DNA from: Luzula sylvatica
Taxonomy: Eukaryota > Streptophyta > Magnoliopsida > Poales > Juncaceae
Assembly: GCA_946800325.1 (NCBI GenBank)
Contig: OX326956.1
Location: forward strand, 25,704,356-25,768,355
Direction of reading: 5' to 3'
DNA: 64,000 bases
A program made the translations under genes and the position numbers. Shown here one piece after another: positions 41,545-53,785 of the stretch; positions within the stretch are counted from its first letter, which is position 1, and the number at the start of each line of letters is the position of its first letter. The notes beneath the pieces are model-generated. The model ran no database searches and was not told the origin of the DNA. It worked only from the letters and a program-made list of their open reading frames with translations.

Positions 41545-42130
41545 TATGTCTTTTTTCTACACTATATGGATAAAAGATACGTTGTTATTTATATCATTTT
41601 TGTTATTATTCATACCTGTTTCTATCCTTTTATTTTATTTCTAGACTATATATTAAAGATATATTGTTATTTATTCTCTTTTAATATACATTTTTTACTA
41701 TTATTTATATTTTTTTACTATAAATTTTGTATACCGTTTTACTATGATTTATATATTTTCTATACTTGGGATTGAAATATGTTGGTTTTTTTACTTTTTT
41801 AGTACCATATTTTTTTTTATTATGGATTAATGATTTGTTGTTTATTTATATTTTTGTATTATTATTTATACATATTTTTATATTTGGGATTAAATATTTT
41901 TTATTATTTGTACATTTTTACTATACTATGGATTAAAAATATGTTGTTATATATATTTTTTTCTATACTATGAAATAAAATTATTGTTGTTTATACATTT
42001 TTCATTGTAAAAATGTATAAATATGAAAGTGAAATGTAGAAAAACAACTACTTAAATATTTATATTTTTTTCTATACTATGGACAAAACTCTGTTGTTAT
42101 TTATACTTATTTATTGTAAATATATATAAA
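41545..42130. repeat. Degenerate AT-rich minisatellite
   Basis: The theme ACTATGGATTAAAAATATG followed by TTGTTATTTATA recurs in degraded form at about 41564, 41648, 41757, 41821, 41880, 41930, 41970 and 42075. Spacing is irregular, about 40-110 bp. It is non-coding; overlapping hydrophobic frames reflect the T-rich composition. Confidence 0.5.
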
Positions 42131-42536
42131 TATGAATATGAATTAGAAAGGTATAAAAACAAGTACTTAAATCTGAAGGTGGAAGATATATTTGACGCCG
42201 TCCAAATATTAGGCGCTGTCTGAAAAAATCGGCTGCTCATGTAATTTTATGTTTCGCCATTTTTTTAAATATACATTTTTGTCACTTGACACTTTGTGAT
42301 CAAAAAGAACGTTGGTGCAATAAGAGGGAAATGCATTGGCAATCCTGTTTTATGTATACAAATATAATTTTATACATCAATAATATATATTTTATTCGTC
42401 AATAAAATTTATCTAAAAATTTAGAAATATATTTGCCCGTAATTTCTTTGATTTTACCACGATATATGATATTTCATTTATCGATCAGACAAGAATTGGT
42501 GGAGACGTAGGGTTGTCATAACAACAAAGATCCTAA

Positions 42537-42714
42537 ACTAATATAATAGTCCAGCAACACATTCTCTCTTTTCTTTCTCTCTCTCTCTCTCTCTCCACTG
42601 GAAAGGCAAATTAGTCACATTTCCACTTGCTCTCCCTTCATCTCCTCGGAGTTTCCTTGAGAGTGATTTCATTTTCTCTCTACCTAATTCATTACAAGAA
42701 ATTCAGTGCTTAGC
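42537..42714 (+). promoter_or_regulatory. Likely core promoter and CT-rich 5' leader of the Dof gene
   Basis: A weak TATA-like TATAAT lies at 42542-42547, followed by a (CT)n run at 42576-42595 and further pyrimidine-rich sequence up to the start codon. No ATG occurs between the CT run and 42715, which supports 42715 as the first start. The transcription start itself cannot be seen. Confidence 0.4.
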
Positions 42715-43928
42715 ATGGATGCGGCTAGGTGGTCTCAGGTACAAAACCCTAATTAAGTTCTTTCAATTTGCAGTTCGATCGTTTTTCTACTTAGGTTTTC
42801 TTTTTCTTTATTTACTTTGATCCTGAATTCTGTGATGTCGCTTCATACTTTATAAGTATTTATGTTGGTACGAAATAAAGACTTTTTGCTATCCTTTTGA
42901 TGATGATCTTTTAGTACTCTCTCTCTCTCTCTCTCTAAAGTGACAATTCCTAAAGCTTAGCTTTTGTTCAGTGATATCAAAAGGCTGCAGTAATATATAC
43001 ATGCTTCTTTTTACTTGTCTTTTAGCTTTAGCAGTTCAATTTTTCACTTAATTATGCTTCCATTGAACTACTAATTAACATTCTTCATCATTCACAGAGT
43101 CAAGAAATGTCAAGGTCAAGTACTCCAATGCCAATTCATCCTACTCAGACCTCTTCTCTCACACCAAACACAAATTACACATCTCAAAACCCTAATTCGA
43201 ATCCATCAAACCCTGGACCCCAATCTGTAGAAAGAAGAGTTAGGCCTCACCAGAGAGGAGATCAACCCATAAATTGCCCAAGGTGCAATTCCACAAACAC
43301 CAAGTTTTGTTACTACAATAATTACAGTCTAACTCAGCCTCGGTATTTCTGCAAATCGTGTCGACGATACTGGACCGAAGGAGGATCTTTGAGAAACGTA
43401 CCAGTTGGAGGCGGTTCGAGAAAAAACAAGAAACCCTCTTCTTCGTCTTTCAACCCTAGTGGTTCGAACTCTAACCCTAGTTTAAACAAGCTCCCTTCTG
43501 GTTTAAACATTGGTTTTAATACTTTTCCAAATTTGGAAAGTAATAGTAATGTTGCTACAACCAGTGCAAGTGCTGGTACGAATACATGCGGTGTTTTTGG
43601 ATCTTTTGGCCACATGACGGTACCAGAGTTCAGTTCCGGTTATGGGTTGCAGGATTTAAGGCCCTCGATTTTAGGGTTTCCATTGGATGGTAGTGGAGCT
43701 GTTGGTGCGAGTGGAGTTTATGGAAATATGAGTTCAGTCCAAGATAATAATAGGGTTTTATTTCCTTTCGAGGATTTGAAGCCTGGTATTGGAAGCTCTA
43801 ATGGAGGCGGAGAAGAGTTCGAGCAGAATAGAGGACACGCTGGAGATGCGAATCAGCCGTCGAGTGGTGCTGGGTTCTGGAACGGAATGATGGGCGGTAG
43901 TGGCTCTGGTGGACCGGGTTCATGGTAG
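42715..43928 (+). CDS. Dof zinc-finger transcription factor (two exons)
   Basis: Spliced gene: exon 1 is 42715-42738, the intron is 42739-43097 (GT...AG), and exon 2 is 43098-43928 ending in TAG. The product is 284 aa. Exon 1 gives MDAARWSQ and joins in frame to SQEMSRSS. This short first exon with an MDA.(K/R)W.Q start is typical of DAG1/DAG2/Dof4.6-type Dof proteins. The Dof finger is complete: Cys68, Cys71, Cys93 and Cys96 in CX2C-X21-CX2C spacing, followed by [20 protein letters not shown] and a basic RKNKK at 116-120, a likely nuclear-localisation segment. C-terminal [10 protein letters not shown] (227-236), FWNGMM (268-273) and the final GSW are also subgroup features. Family members bind AAAG cores as nuclear regulators; the target process of this one is unknown. 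The intron contains a (CT)n tract at 42916-42936. Starting at Met 43107 would drop 11 residues and is less likely. Confidence 0.93.
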
Positions 43929-44548
43929 TCTAATGAAGATGAGAAATAATTAATTTGGATTTTGTTTATTTGATCAATTTTTGGTGTGCTTAATTATGGA
44001 GATATTTGGGGTTTGTTCAGACTAACAAGTTGATAGATCAATATAGCTAGAAGTGAGCGGTTTCTCACAAGTGAGGGTACTTTACTTTACCTATGATATT
44101 TTGATTTCTTTTTTGGTGTTTTTTTTTTTCTCATGGTCATTGTGGATTTGGGAAGCTTATTTTTGGTTTGGCTTCAAAAATATGTTCTTGAGAACTCTTG
44201 GTGTGTTCTTTTATAACATTTTAGTATATTTAACTTTTGAATTGTTTGATTATCATTTCTCTTTCTAAGTTTATGAGTAAGCAATGGCATATATTTCTAC
44301 TCTCGTCATGCATTGAGAACATCGTCTTGGATAATTAAAAAGATCATAAATAAAATTGAACTAGCCACATGTCATTTTCTTCACTTGTCTATAATGTCTA
44401 ATTTGTGCAAGGTCTCGTCATATATGATCCAACAAAGATTCTTGCTTAGTCATAAAAGCACTTCAGAGACCGAGAAGATCAGAGAGAGATTCATGCAAGT
44501 GAAAACACAGGTGCATAATTAAGACCGCACTAACTATCAAAATTAGAG
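43929..44548. other. Dof 3' flank and intergenic DNA
   Basis: This probably contains the 3' UTR. No canonical AATAAA is seen close to the stop; AAATAATTAATTT near 43945 is the nearest AT-rich candidate. T-rich frames at 44053-44268 and 44313-44522 have no recognisable family and are not called as genes. Confidence 0.5.
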
Positions 44549-45062
44549 AATTCCATATTTACCCTCCACAAATCTCAAAATCTCAAAATTTCTCCCTCCA
44601 AAAACACATATATCAAATGCACAAAATTGTCAAATCTAACTCATGATTTTGTTTTGACATTGCTTAATATAAATTATATAAATTATTAATTTGGTTAAAT
44701 TCAAAATTTTGTTAGTTTTCGTAGGGTAAATTTAATATTTTTGTGTTTTGCAAGGGTTTTTTTTATGTTTGTGTTTTTGGAAGGGCAAATGTGCTATTTT
44801 GAGTACTTGGGAGGGTCATTATATTAATCTCATAAAACTATCATATTTATCATTTCAAAAGCACAAACCTCGAATTTAACTTTCTAAAGCACAAAATTGT
44901 CAAATCTAACTCATGATTTCTTTGAAATTGTTTAATAGAAGTCATAACGTTGTTGCATTTGATATTTTTGTGTTCTTTAGACGGCAAATTTTATTATTTG
45001 CGTGTTTTTGGAAAGATAAATGTGATATTTGGAGTATTGGGGGTGGGCTAAATATGGAATTT
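44549..45062. mobile_element. Foldback MITE-like element with internal duplication
   Basis: The left end AATTCCATATTTACCCTCC pairs with the reverse complement of the right end (AATTCCATATTTAGCCCACC). Inside, GCACAAAATTGTCAAATCT occurs twice, at 44619 and 44889. The phrase GTGTTTTTGGAA plus AAATGTG also occurs twice. The element is therefore an inverted-repeat unit with an internal ~270 bp duplication. It has no coding capacity. Confidence 0.55.
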
Positions 45063-46045
45063 ACAAAAAATATATATATAATAACATGTTCATAAATAAG
45101 TTTGATAAAGTTTAAAAAAATGAAGTATATATATGTTATGGATTCATGATGCCTTTCCAACTATATTGTCACAAGAGTATGTATATAAAAAAACAAAAGT
45201 AATAGATGGAAATCAGACATCAATTCACCTGCCTCAACCGAAAGTTATCCACCTAATTATTCTCCATTACCCACTATTGCTCTCAATTTATATATCATCA
45301 CCATTTCCTCTGTTAAACGGAGATTTCCCTTATTTTCACATATTTTACTTGATATTAAAACTTGATAATATCGGCAAAATGAATTGATAATTTCATACGA
45401 ATATGTTTATCCATTTGAAACAAATTAAATAAAAGTTAGCAAATATAGTCGTGAACTGATAATCTACGTGATATATATTATAAATGATATATACTAATTA
45501 AATTGTAGTTTTAATGACAAATTACATATTTTTGTCACTTAGTCTACTCAGTCTCGAAACACATTATTATTATTTTTTTTTTTTTTTAAGTAGCGTCTTC
45601 AAAAGTCCAATTTGCAAAATTAGGTCAGTTTATTCCAATTTGCAAAATTAGTTCTTTCGCCAGACAGTCTAGCGAAAGATAATGCATTTTCGTCAGATGA
45701 ACTGGCGAAAGAGTTTAAGCATCAAATTATATCTATTAAGAAGGATCTAACTATAATAAGTATTTGATTTGCAAGAATGAAAAATTCTGAATTTGTTGTC
45801 GTTTGCATAGAATAATCGCAATACGATTTCATAAGTTTGATGTGAGATTAATGGATGGATGTTCGTAACTAACCAACTTTAACCGGTGAAATTTCATATT
45901 CGTACAATGTTGATAACTAATATGCAATTTTTTCATCTAACATATAATTATCACATTTTTATTAAGAATAGGAATGTATACCCGTATATGTTTTATAGGT
46001 CCAAAAGTGCAATACTACTATTATAGTACACATTCATGATATATA
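45063..46045. repeat. Intergenic DNA with paired CTTTCGCCAG/CTGGCGAAAG palindromes
   Basis: CCAATTTGCAAAATTAG occurs twice (about 45608 and 45634). It is followed by two imperfect palindromes, CTTTCGCCAGAC...GCGAAAG at 45654-45678 and TTTCGTCAG...CTGGCGAAAG at 45688-45711. A T-rich run lies near 45570. It is probably part of an old dispersed repeat. No gene is supported. Confidence 0.5.
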
Positions 46046-46073
46046 CTAGGAGATTACCCGCGCTTCGCGACGG
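46046..46073 (-). mobile_element. Helitron-like 3' terminus
   Basis: Read on the minus strand, a GC-rich hairpin (CCGTCGCGAAGCGCGG, with one bulged base) is followed after a few bases by CTAG and then T. That is the arrangement of a Helitron 3' end. The element would extend to the right. Its 5' end was not located. From 46074 to 48082 I see AT-rich DNA with no gene. Confidence 0.6.
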
Positions 46074-49000
46074 ATTTGTTTCATTTGTTTATCCATACAT
46101 ATAATATATAGTTTGCTTTTCCAAAATCAAACATAAGACTTTGTGAAAATAAAAATCATATTAATTAAGAAAGTTTGATGGTGACAGAATTATTATAATA
46201 TTTTTGAATCTGACACAACGCGAATATTTATTTAGTAGTTTAATGCAACCTACAAAAATGAATAAATATTACTATAAAATAATAAAATAACATGCGTTGA
46301 CATAAATAAAAATCAAAACCATATGATATTTTAAATTTTCATATCTAAAAATAAAAATAATAACATTTTAAAAGTTCACAAAAATTATTTGTGTCTGAAA
46401 ATATTTATGTTTCATGTTTATTATTGAAAAAAATATTTTATAAGTTAAAGAAAATATCTTTGTTTAGTAATTAAATATCTTTCATTTTTATTAATTTTTT
46501 AAAAGATTAACATGAAATTGTTTAAAGTAAAAATATAAATATAACATACATAATAGTATGTGCAATTTTTTCAATCATAGTTCAAAAAATAATAATAATA
46601 AGGCTTACAAGTCATTGATGTAATTATATTTATTTTTATATATTGTTTTACATAATTGTTTTCATAATTTTAAATTAGAGAAAATATTGAATATATGATA
46701 AGATGGAACTCAAAATAAAGATAAAATTCAAGTGAATATATTTCTTAATTTTTGAAAATTGTATTATGAAAAATACTAACAATATTTGATGTATGTTTTA
46801 TAATATTATATATTAATTTATTAATGTTAGATATTTAAATTCTTTACGTTCTATTTGTATTCACAATTGATCATGTAACATATTGTGAAAAAAAATCAAT
46901 ATTAAATACAACTGGTCCAACATGAACCTAGCGAATAATACTTTGACACATCATCAATGTAAGGTGATGTGGTTTTCTAAAATTATTTAAAACTATGTGT
47001 AAAACAAGAACACATAAATGTTTATAAGTAAAACATAATCACACAAAATCAAAGATTAATACATGGTTTATATTTTGCTACATATCATAATCTATTGAGT
47101 CAAATAATTATGATGATGTGACATGTGAATATTGCACGAGGATGATCCAAAATAAGAGGTTGTTAAATTCAAAACGTTGGTTTGCCTTTTGATTTTCTTT
47201 TTTTGTTTGTAAGAAATGGAGAGGAGAGCAATCCCAAATTAAACAGTACTTAAGTATGAAGATGATCACTGGACCTAAACTCTCTTGTTACCTGCTATAA
47301 TATGCAAAGATTTTGCAGATACTATAATCCCCACATTACAAAAACATGTCGAACACTCGAACTACAAAGACTATAAACACAGAAGATCATGCTTGTGTAT
47401 AGATCATAGAGTTCATAGGGTGGCCAACAAAAACATTCTCCTAGAAAATAGAGCCGTTCTGGTCATAAAATTCCCTCCATGATAATGATAGTTAAGTTAG
47501 ATTAATAAACTCGGGATCCTACTTGCATTATTCTATAATGACTTGGTTAACGCATGCACCACTTTCTTTCAAACACATGTGTCATCCAATATAAACATAG
47601 ATCTAATAATGAAACATTACTGATTAATCTGATGAATATATTCCTTGTAGTACATCATTTTATCTTCAATATATGTTTTAACATATACTTTTATATTTTA
47701 AGCCCACAAAACTAATAAATAAATTATATCTCTTTGAAGTTATTTCTGGAGGCACATATTAAATTAATCATTTACATGTTAAAGAAAGGCAAATTGATCT
47801 ACAATAAAGGAACATGAATCTTTTGTGGGGGCATAAAATAAAATAGAAGAGATGCGAATTCCATGAATAGTGAGCGAGATCTAACGAGGAAATTAAGAAA
47901 ATTAAGTTGTTCTTTAGAAGGTGATAAAATTTAAGAAGATTATTTGCAAGAAAAATCAAGACGATGTATTCAAATTTATTTTCCAACAATATGTTATACT
48001 TCATTAAATGATAGATGATATACTAATAAAAATATTTAAAAACATAAAATCTTAGTTTTTTTCTTAATGATCACGCTTAGCTTCCTTAAATTTTAGTTAT
48101 TCTCAACTGATAGTGATAGCCCACAATAACTTGTTATATTTTGATTATTAGACCAAAATTTGATTTTTGGGCCATGTATATTTTTTTGCCAAAGGACCAT
48201 TTCTTCTTGTGTGTTATTTTGCTCTAGGTAATTAACAAATAGAAAAGGCCCAAATTGATAATTTTTTTCCCTCGTTTGATCATAAAACTTGATCTAGAAA
48301 ATGGATGACTCCTTTTTATCAAGAAAAATAAAATGCATGACTAACTGACAACACACAAAATTATCTCCCATCATACAAACATCATTTATTAATCACAAAA
48401 TATACAAGATGTAAATAATAATATAAAAAGTATTATTAGCCCACTAGTGGATTTGTAGAATGAGGAACCATTTTGATTGCTCCGTTTAAATAGAGTGCAC
48501 AAAATGTATAAAAGATGAAATTATTTTAAGATATTTGAGTGAACTGATCATCCATTTTGAAATAGAGTGCATCCTAATAAATTTTGGTTCTTATATGTGT
48601 TTTAAATAACAGCCCTATAACAGTCACTATAACGGTTATAGCGGGTTCAGAAAGTAAAACGCAACAATGCAATGTAAAATTGCAAAAATAGCATTTTGGA
48701 AGAGCCCTATAGAGGTCGAAATAGCGGGTTGTAGCGTTTGTAGTGGTCAAAATTACGGTTTGGATAGCGGGTGCTAATTGGATGCGGTCTATTTGCTCCG
48801 TTTCGTTATAAATTGGATGCGGTTATTTCTTAAATCAAGTTCGATGCATTAATATGTTAGTCCGACTGATACCAGATAAATCTCGGATTTTTTTTCAGTT
48901 TTTTTATTTTTGTTTTTCAGTTTTTTTGTTTTGTAATTGCGTAAATAGACTTATGAATTGTTGTCTCGATTATGTTATTTTTCCTGATTTTTGTCTTGTA

Positions 49001-49127
49001 ATTGTTGATCCGTAAAAACTAATAAGTTTTCAATTGATTGCTTGAATATTTTTTGTTTGTGCGGTGTAATCAGATTTCGGTCCATTAGCATTTTCATTTG
49101 AGCTCAAATTTGTTTAAGTTTTATCAA

Positions 49128-49300
49128 TGTTTTAAATTGCGATATAGCGGTCCATTGCGCTTGGATTGTAATTTATATATGATCACAGATATTGCGCGAT
49201 ATTGCGGCGCTATTTAGCGGATTGAGGTATTGCGTTTTAGAAATATTTATTGCGATTTGCACTATGGCGACATAATTGCGCCGCAATTTAAATCACTGCG
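49128..49300. mobile_element. Inner GCGATATAGCGG-type inverted-repeat element
   Basis: It begins TTTTAAATTGCGATATAGCG and ends GCGCCGCAATTTAAATCAC. The ends are inverted copies of TTTAAATTGCG. The interior consists of repeated GCGATATTGCGGCGC words and is non-coding. Confidence 0.5.
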
Positions 49301-49435
49301 TTTTATACAAAAAGGTCACGGCAATCTAATTCTATTTATTTTTTATTTTCGAATTCGTGGAACATGACAATTAAGTTATTAACTCGTGTAACATATTTAA
49401 AAAACACTACCTTTGTTACATAAACTAATATCACA

Positions 49436-49990
49436 GGCTATGTTACACGGATACGGATACGGGTATCGTATCCGATACGATACGGATACGGCGATATGAT
49501 AATTTTCAAAAAATCATGGATACGAATACGGTTATATAATTATTATTTTAATATATTTATACTATATATATAATTAATAAATTAATAATAAATTACTAAA
49601 TATTTTTAAATTAAATATCACGACAATAAATAAAATCAAACAAACAATACAAGTATCATAAAAGTATAATAAACTTATTCTAGAAATATTCTAGAACCAA
49701 TCTAAAAGTATCATAAAAGTATCATATGTAATTTATTTAAAAATATTATGAATCAAAATATGTAATGGGCCGAACTATTTTAAATGGAGTATTTCAAAGG
49801 TATCCAAGAAAGTATCCTCAGCCGTATCTTGTCGTGTTCTGCATTATCTCCGCCGTATCTAAAAAATAAACATTAAAATATCGAGATACGCCACGTGACG
49901 TATCTGAGCTTATCGCACCCGTATTCGTATCGGATATGTGTATCCTCGAAATACTTCTGCATTTTTGAAGTATACACGTAACATATATGA
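49436..49990. mobile_element. Inner CGGATACGG-type inverted-repeat element
   Basis: The left end ATGTTACACGGATACGGATA is mirrored at the right by ACCCGTATTCGTATCGGATA and, further out, CGTAACATAT. The centre is AT-rich. This is a foldback arrangement of a non-autonomous DNA element. Confidence 0.55.
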
Positions 49991-50959
49991 CAAGGTATAT
50001 TCTCAATAAAGTCATAGCGTCGTTATAGTGCCCATTATCGCAATATGTTGCAAAAGATGTGCAACCACTACGAATCGCTGGATCGTAATTTAAAACATTG
50101 AAACATAATGTAAATGTTTTTTCACGAAAATATTATGTTTTGGCAAATAACAAATGCAAGGATAAAATCTTTTACTTGTTAGGACGACACGATCTGGTAC
50201 TATTCAGAATTTCCGTAAAAAATTATAATAACTATGTGAATTCTACAAATAACTGTAAAACAACGAAATAATGTTGGAATAATGTTCCAACATTACTGCT
50301 ACCTGGTCAATAGTTTGAGAACGGTGTATGCATTTTGTAATATCTTAATTAGCGTGTCTTTCGTGAATCATAAACCTAATTATTTTTGCTACATAATAAT
50401 AAGATTATATTTCCAACTGCGCAAAAAAAAAATGGTCAGTCCACAATACCAATATATGAAATTAGTTCTTCATATTTTTGCAAGTAGGTATAAAAAAATG
50501 TTCGTATTGCAAGTTTCGCAATCACGCTGAACAAATAAATATTAGAAAAAGTGTCATGTAATAAAATACATTCCTAATTAATTGGCTTTCTATGATTTTC
50601 TTATAACATTAAAGTAAAACTCCTAATTTATTGAATACATTAACTTTTTTCCAATAGATGTAAGAAGAAAACTTTTTTAAAATAACGATGACAACACCCA
50701 ATTTTAATTAAAGAGCTTTTTTAATAAATATAAATTAATTTTTGGAACAATAAAATGTGTTCCTATTCTAATCGTCATCTCACTATATCTAATTCAAACA
50801 GTAATATTTTTGATGATTGCAAAAATTAATTCGTGCAATCATTTATGTCTGGACTCCGAATTACTACCCAATGACAATTGACAACCCTTTCAACCGATCT
50901 TTTATACCAAATTTACATTTTCAAATTGTACTCGATCTTGTATTCGATCAGGCCTTTTT

Positions 50960-52290
50960 CATTAAAATTTATTTTATTCTCAATTGAGGGCCCAACAATA
51001 AATTCTGATTTTTGGGCCATATTTTTTTTTTGCGAAAAATCATTTCTTTTTCTGCGATATTTCACTAATTAACAATAGGAAAATGCCATAACGATCATGA
51101 ATAATTGGTTATTATTTGTTCCTCGTTTTATCATAAAACTTGATCAAATCCTATTGGTTGTTATTATTATATCATATATCCATCGAAAATTCGTGACTTT
51201 TAATAAATAAAAAATGCATGACTTACTAGTTATAGTAGACGTGACACAAATAGTAATCTCTCATCATACAAATATCATTTATAAATTACTACATACACAA
51301 GATGGGGAATATATAAGCATCATTAACCCATTATTGGATTTGTAGAATTTGAACCATTTTATTTGCTCTATTCAAATAAACTACATAAAATTAATAAGAC
51401 ATCAAAAATATTTTAAGATATTCGAGTAAACTGATCATCCATTGTAACGGAGTGCACTGTAATAAATTTTCATTCTTGTAAATAAGAATGGTGTATGCAT
51501 TTATTTTTGTGGTTTTTCGTTCTACCCAATAATTCGATCCTTTCCAACAACGCGAAAGTAACACACTGACTTTTATACATTCACTTGAGGTAAGAAATAA
51601 TTTGTCCATGATATCAACTTCTCATTTTGGAAACTCTTGACCCGGAAAAACAAAGGGACGTGCGCAGCGGGAAATCGGGCAGCTATCGACTTCAAATCCG
51701 CATCTCATGTTGCTTCAAAGACAAATTGGGGAATGGCGTCAGATAAGACCAATCATTAGACTCCAATTTGCCTAAACGGCCAATAAATTAGCTTGCGCTT
51801 GGGGGAGTCGTTGACACAGAATGACTTCGGGTTATGATCATATATGCGAGATGTAGTTGATTTAAGATGTTCATTTCCTAATTAGTCAATGAATTTCCTT
51901 ATGTAGGTCAACATATGCAATTGGCTCTTATTTACAAAAATTCTTGTTATTGCAAGTTTGTCAATTATATTGAACAAATATATATGTGAAAAATGTGATA
52001 TAAAATGTTCTAATAAAATACTTTCCTAATTAATAACTATTCTATCATTTTCTTATAATATTAAACTTATAATTAATTGAATTATAATCTTTTTGGAATG
52101 ATTGTAAGTAGGAGAGTTTTTAAAAATAATAATAATGATAACACCCAAATTTAATTAAAGAGATGAGTTTTTGTTATAAATATCTTCAAAAAAAATTATG
52201 AATAATTAAGGTAGGACTTTCTTTTGTATGACCATTCAACCGATTTTTCGTACTAGGTTTACATTTTCAAATTGAGATGCATGTATTAAA
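50960..52290. repeat. Tandem segmental duplication, copy 2
   Basis: This is the second copy of the ~1.3 kb duplicated unit (see 48083-50958), without the CG-rich nest. It carries its own less AT-rich insertion at about 51640-51930, which copy 1 lacks. That insertion has no recognisable coding content. Confidence 0.7.
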
Positions 52291-52631
52291 GAGCTGACAA
52301 TGCATATTAATTGTTCAAATAACGCACAGGAAAAAAAAAGAGTAAATAAATAAGTTAAATAAGAGAAACATTTTTTTTGTTGAAAATAATAGAGTAGGCT
52401 CAAAGTCCTACATCTATTTTTTATATTAATCAATTTAATTTAGAATTCCTTATTAAATAAGGTTTTTTGTTTTAGAACACTTATAATACCCAACATGGAG
52501 ATACCTAACATATCTTTCATTTTCCTTAACTTTCTGTTACTTTGAAAAACTCACCCAATAGATCTAGGATAATCAAATGACGAAAAAACAACCCACTGCG
52601 ATTTTGAAATACTGGACAATAAAATCAAAGA

Positions 52632-52740
52632 AAACCCTAGTATAAAAAACCTAGGTTTACACAGATTACACTTCTCCTCTCTCGGCCGACTTACTTCCTC
52701 ATTTCACCATTTCCAGAGAGAAACATTATTTGTTTCTTTT
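52632..52740 (+). promoter_or_regulatory. Orphan plant promoter/leader-like block
   Basis: A telo-box-like AAACCCTAG (52632-52640) is followed directly by TATAAAAAA (52641-52649). A pyrimidine-rich leader (ACTTCTCCTCTCTCGGCC) and CCAGAGAGAAA come next. This layout resembles promoters of plant translation-related genes. No open frame follows: the first ATG, at about 52757, stops after two codons. It is probably a detached gene 5' end or a chance match. Confidence 0.35.
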
Positions 52741-53396
52741 TTCACGGAACGGTCAATGAGTTAAATAATGCACAAGCTACATTGGATAATTTCATGTTTA
52801 CAAAAATGGATTAATTAAACTTACTTAAAAAAAAGGATTTTGAAAATCGGAGTGGTTTTAAAAAAAAAAGGATTTTGAAAATCTGTTTTCATTTCAATTG
52901 CATGCTAAGTTGGTACAATAATTTTTGAAGTTAATATATATAAAATTATTATGTTAAAGCTTTCTACTTCTATCGTTTTTTTCAAAAACATGACAAAACT
53001 TAAAAAGAGGAATATACTATATATAAACATGAATTATGAAGTTTGGATTGAAAACTTCTATTTAAATAAAATTATTTTTGTAAATATAGGAGTCTATGCA
53101 TACATGAATTCTCTATGTTTTGTTGAGATATACACCATATTTTCAATTTACAGAAATATTCGTGATATTTGTTATAACTTATAAGTCCTATGATTGACAC
53201 TATTATTTGTTGAGGTATTATAGAATGTTGATTAAGGCAGGTTTATTAACTTCAACCTACAATTACACTAAAATGGGCCAAAATAGTTTTTGTCTTCAAT
53301 AGGAAGTCCAATCAATTACCAGTGTTATTTATTTTTATTTTTATTAGAAATCCGGAGACGCACATAGATTAAATAATATCTTAATAAAAAGTTTAT

Positions 53397-53480
53397 TGAT
53401 AGTTCAGCGGTACATAGGATTCGGATCCAGTACCCGTAGGAAATGAGGATGGGTATCATCCGTTTGAACTATCAAAACGG
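53397..53480. repeat. Short inverted repeat (foldback)
   Basis: GATAGTTCAGCGG at the left pairs with CCGTTTGAACTATC at the right, with about 55 bp between. The left arm also resembles a tRNA-type A box (TAGTTCAGCGG), and GATCGAACC near 53512 resembles a B box. The spacing is too long for a tRNA gene. Confidence 0.4.
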
Positions 53481-53728
53481 TGGTAATTACCGGTATTATT
53501 TCATTAGAGATCGAACCTAATGAGCCGAAGAACTGTATATCAACTTAATGATCAATTAGTGCATACATTTCAAATGTCGTTAAATTCTTTTGTAAATCTT
53601 AATTTACATAATATGGAGCGTACTCATTTGGAATGTCCAAACATCAAAAAAAAAAAATAATAATAATTCTTTTGATATTTTTTTATCAATATAATTTCAA
53701 GATGTTTCTTGTAATATTGTTGTTTATT

Positions 53729-53729
<1 letters not shown>

Positions 53730-53782
<53 letters not shown>
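53730..53782. repeat. (ATT)n microsatellite
   Basis: About 17 perfect ATT/TTA triplets. From 53783 to about 54290 only very AT-rich DNA is seen, with no gene. Confidence 0.95.

Positions 53783-53785
<3 letters not shown>

Larger units (their letters stand above)
48598..50100. mobile_element. Nest of CG-rich inverted-repeat elements (outer element)
   Basis: The left end GTTTTAAATAACAGCCC and the reverse complement of the right end (GTTTTAAATTACGATCC) bound a region rich in ATAGCGG / GCGCTAT words. The sequence is missing from the other duplicate copy (51480-51490), which acts as an empty site. The superfamily (hAT-like) is inferred from general appearance only. Two further inverted-repeat units lie inside. 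Confidence 0.5.
48083..50958. repeat. Tandem segmental duplication, copy 1 (interrupted)
   Basis: The segments around 48085-48600 and 50310-50950 match 50960-51490 and 51490-52290 in the same order and orientation. Shared blocks include TTGATTTTTGGGCCAT, CATAAAACTTGATC, GTGGATTTGTAGAAT-like sequence, AACTGATCATCCATT and GACAACACCCAATTTTAATT. Copy 1 is longer because 48598 to about 50100 is filled with other elements. No gene is visible in either copy. Confidence 0.7.

Noticed and set aside
43334..43615. 93-codon frame antisense to the Dof gene
   Set aside because: It lies wholly within the Dof exon and mirrors its codon composition; no independent support.
53388..53540. tRNA gene suggested by A-box-like and B-box-like words
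   Set aside because: The boxes are about 110 bp apart and no cloverleaf can be drawn; the arms form a simple inverted repeat instead.
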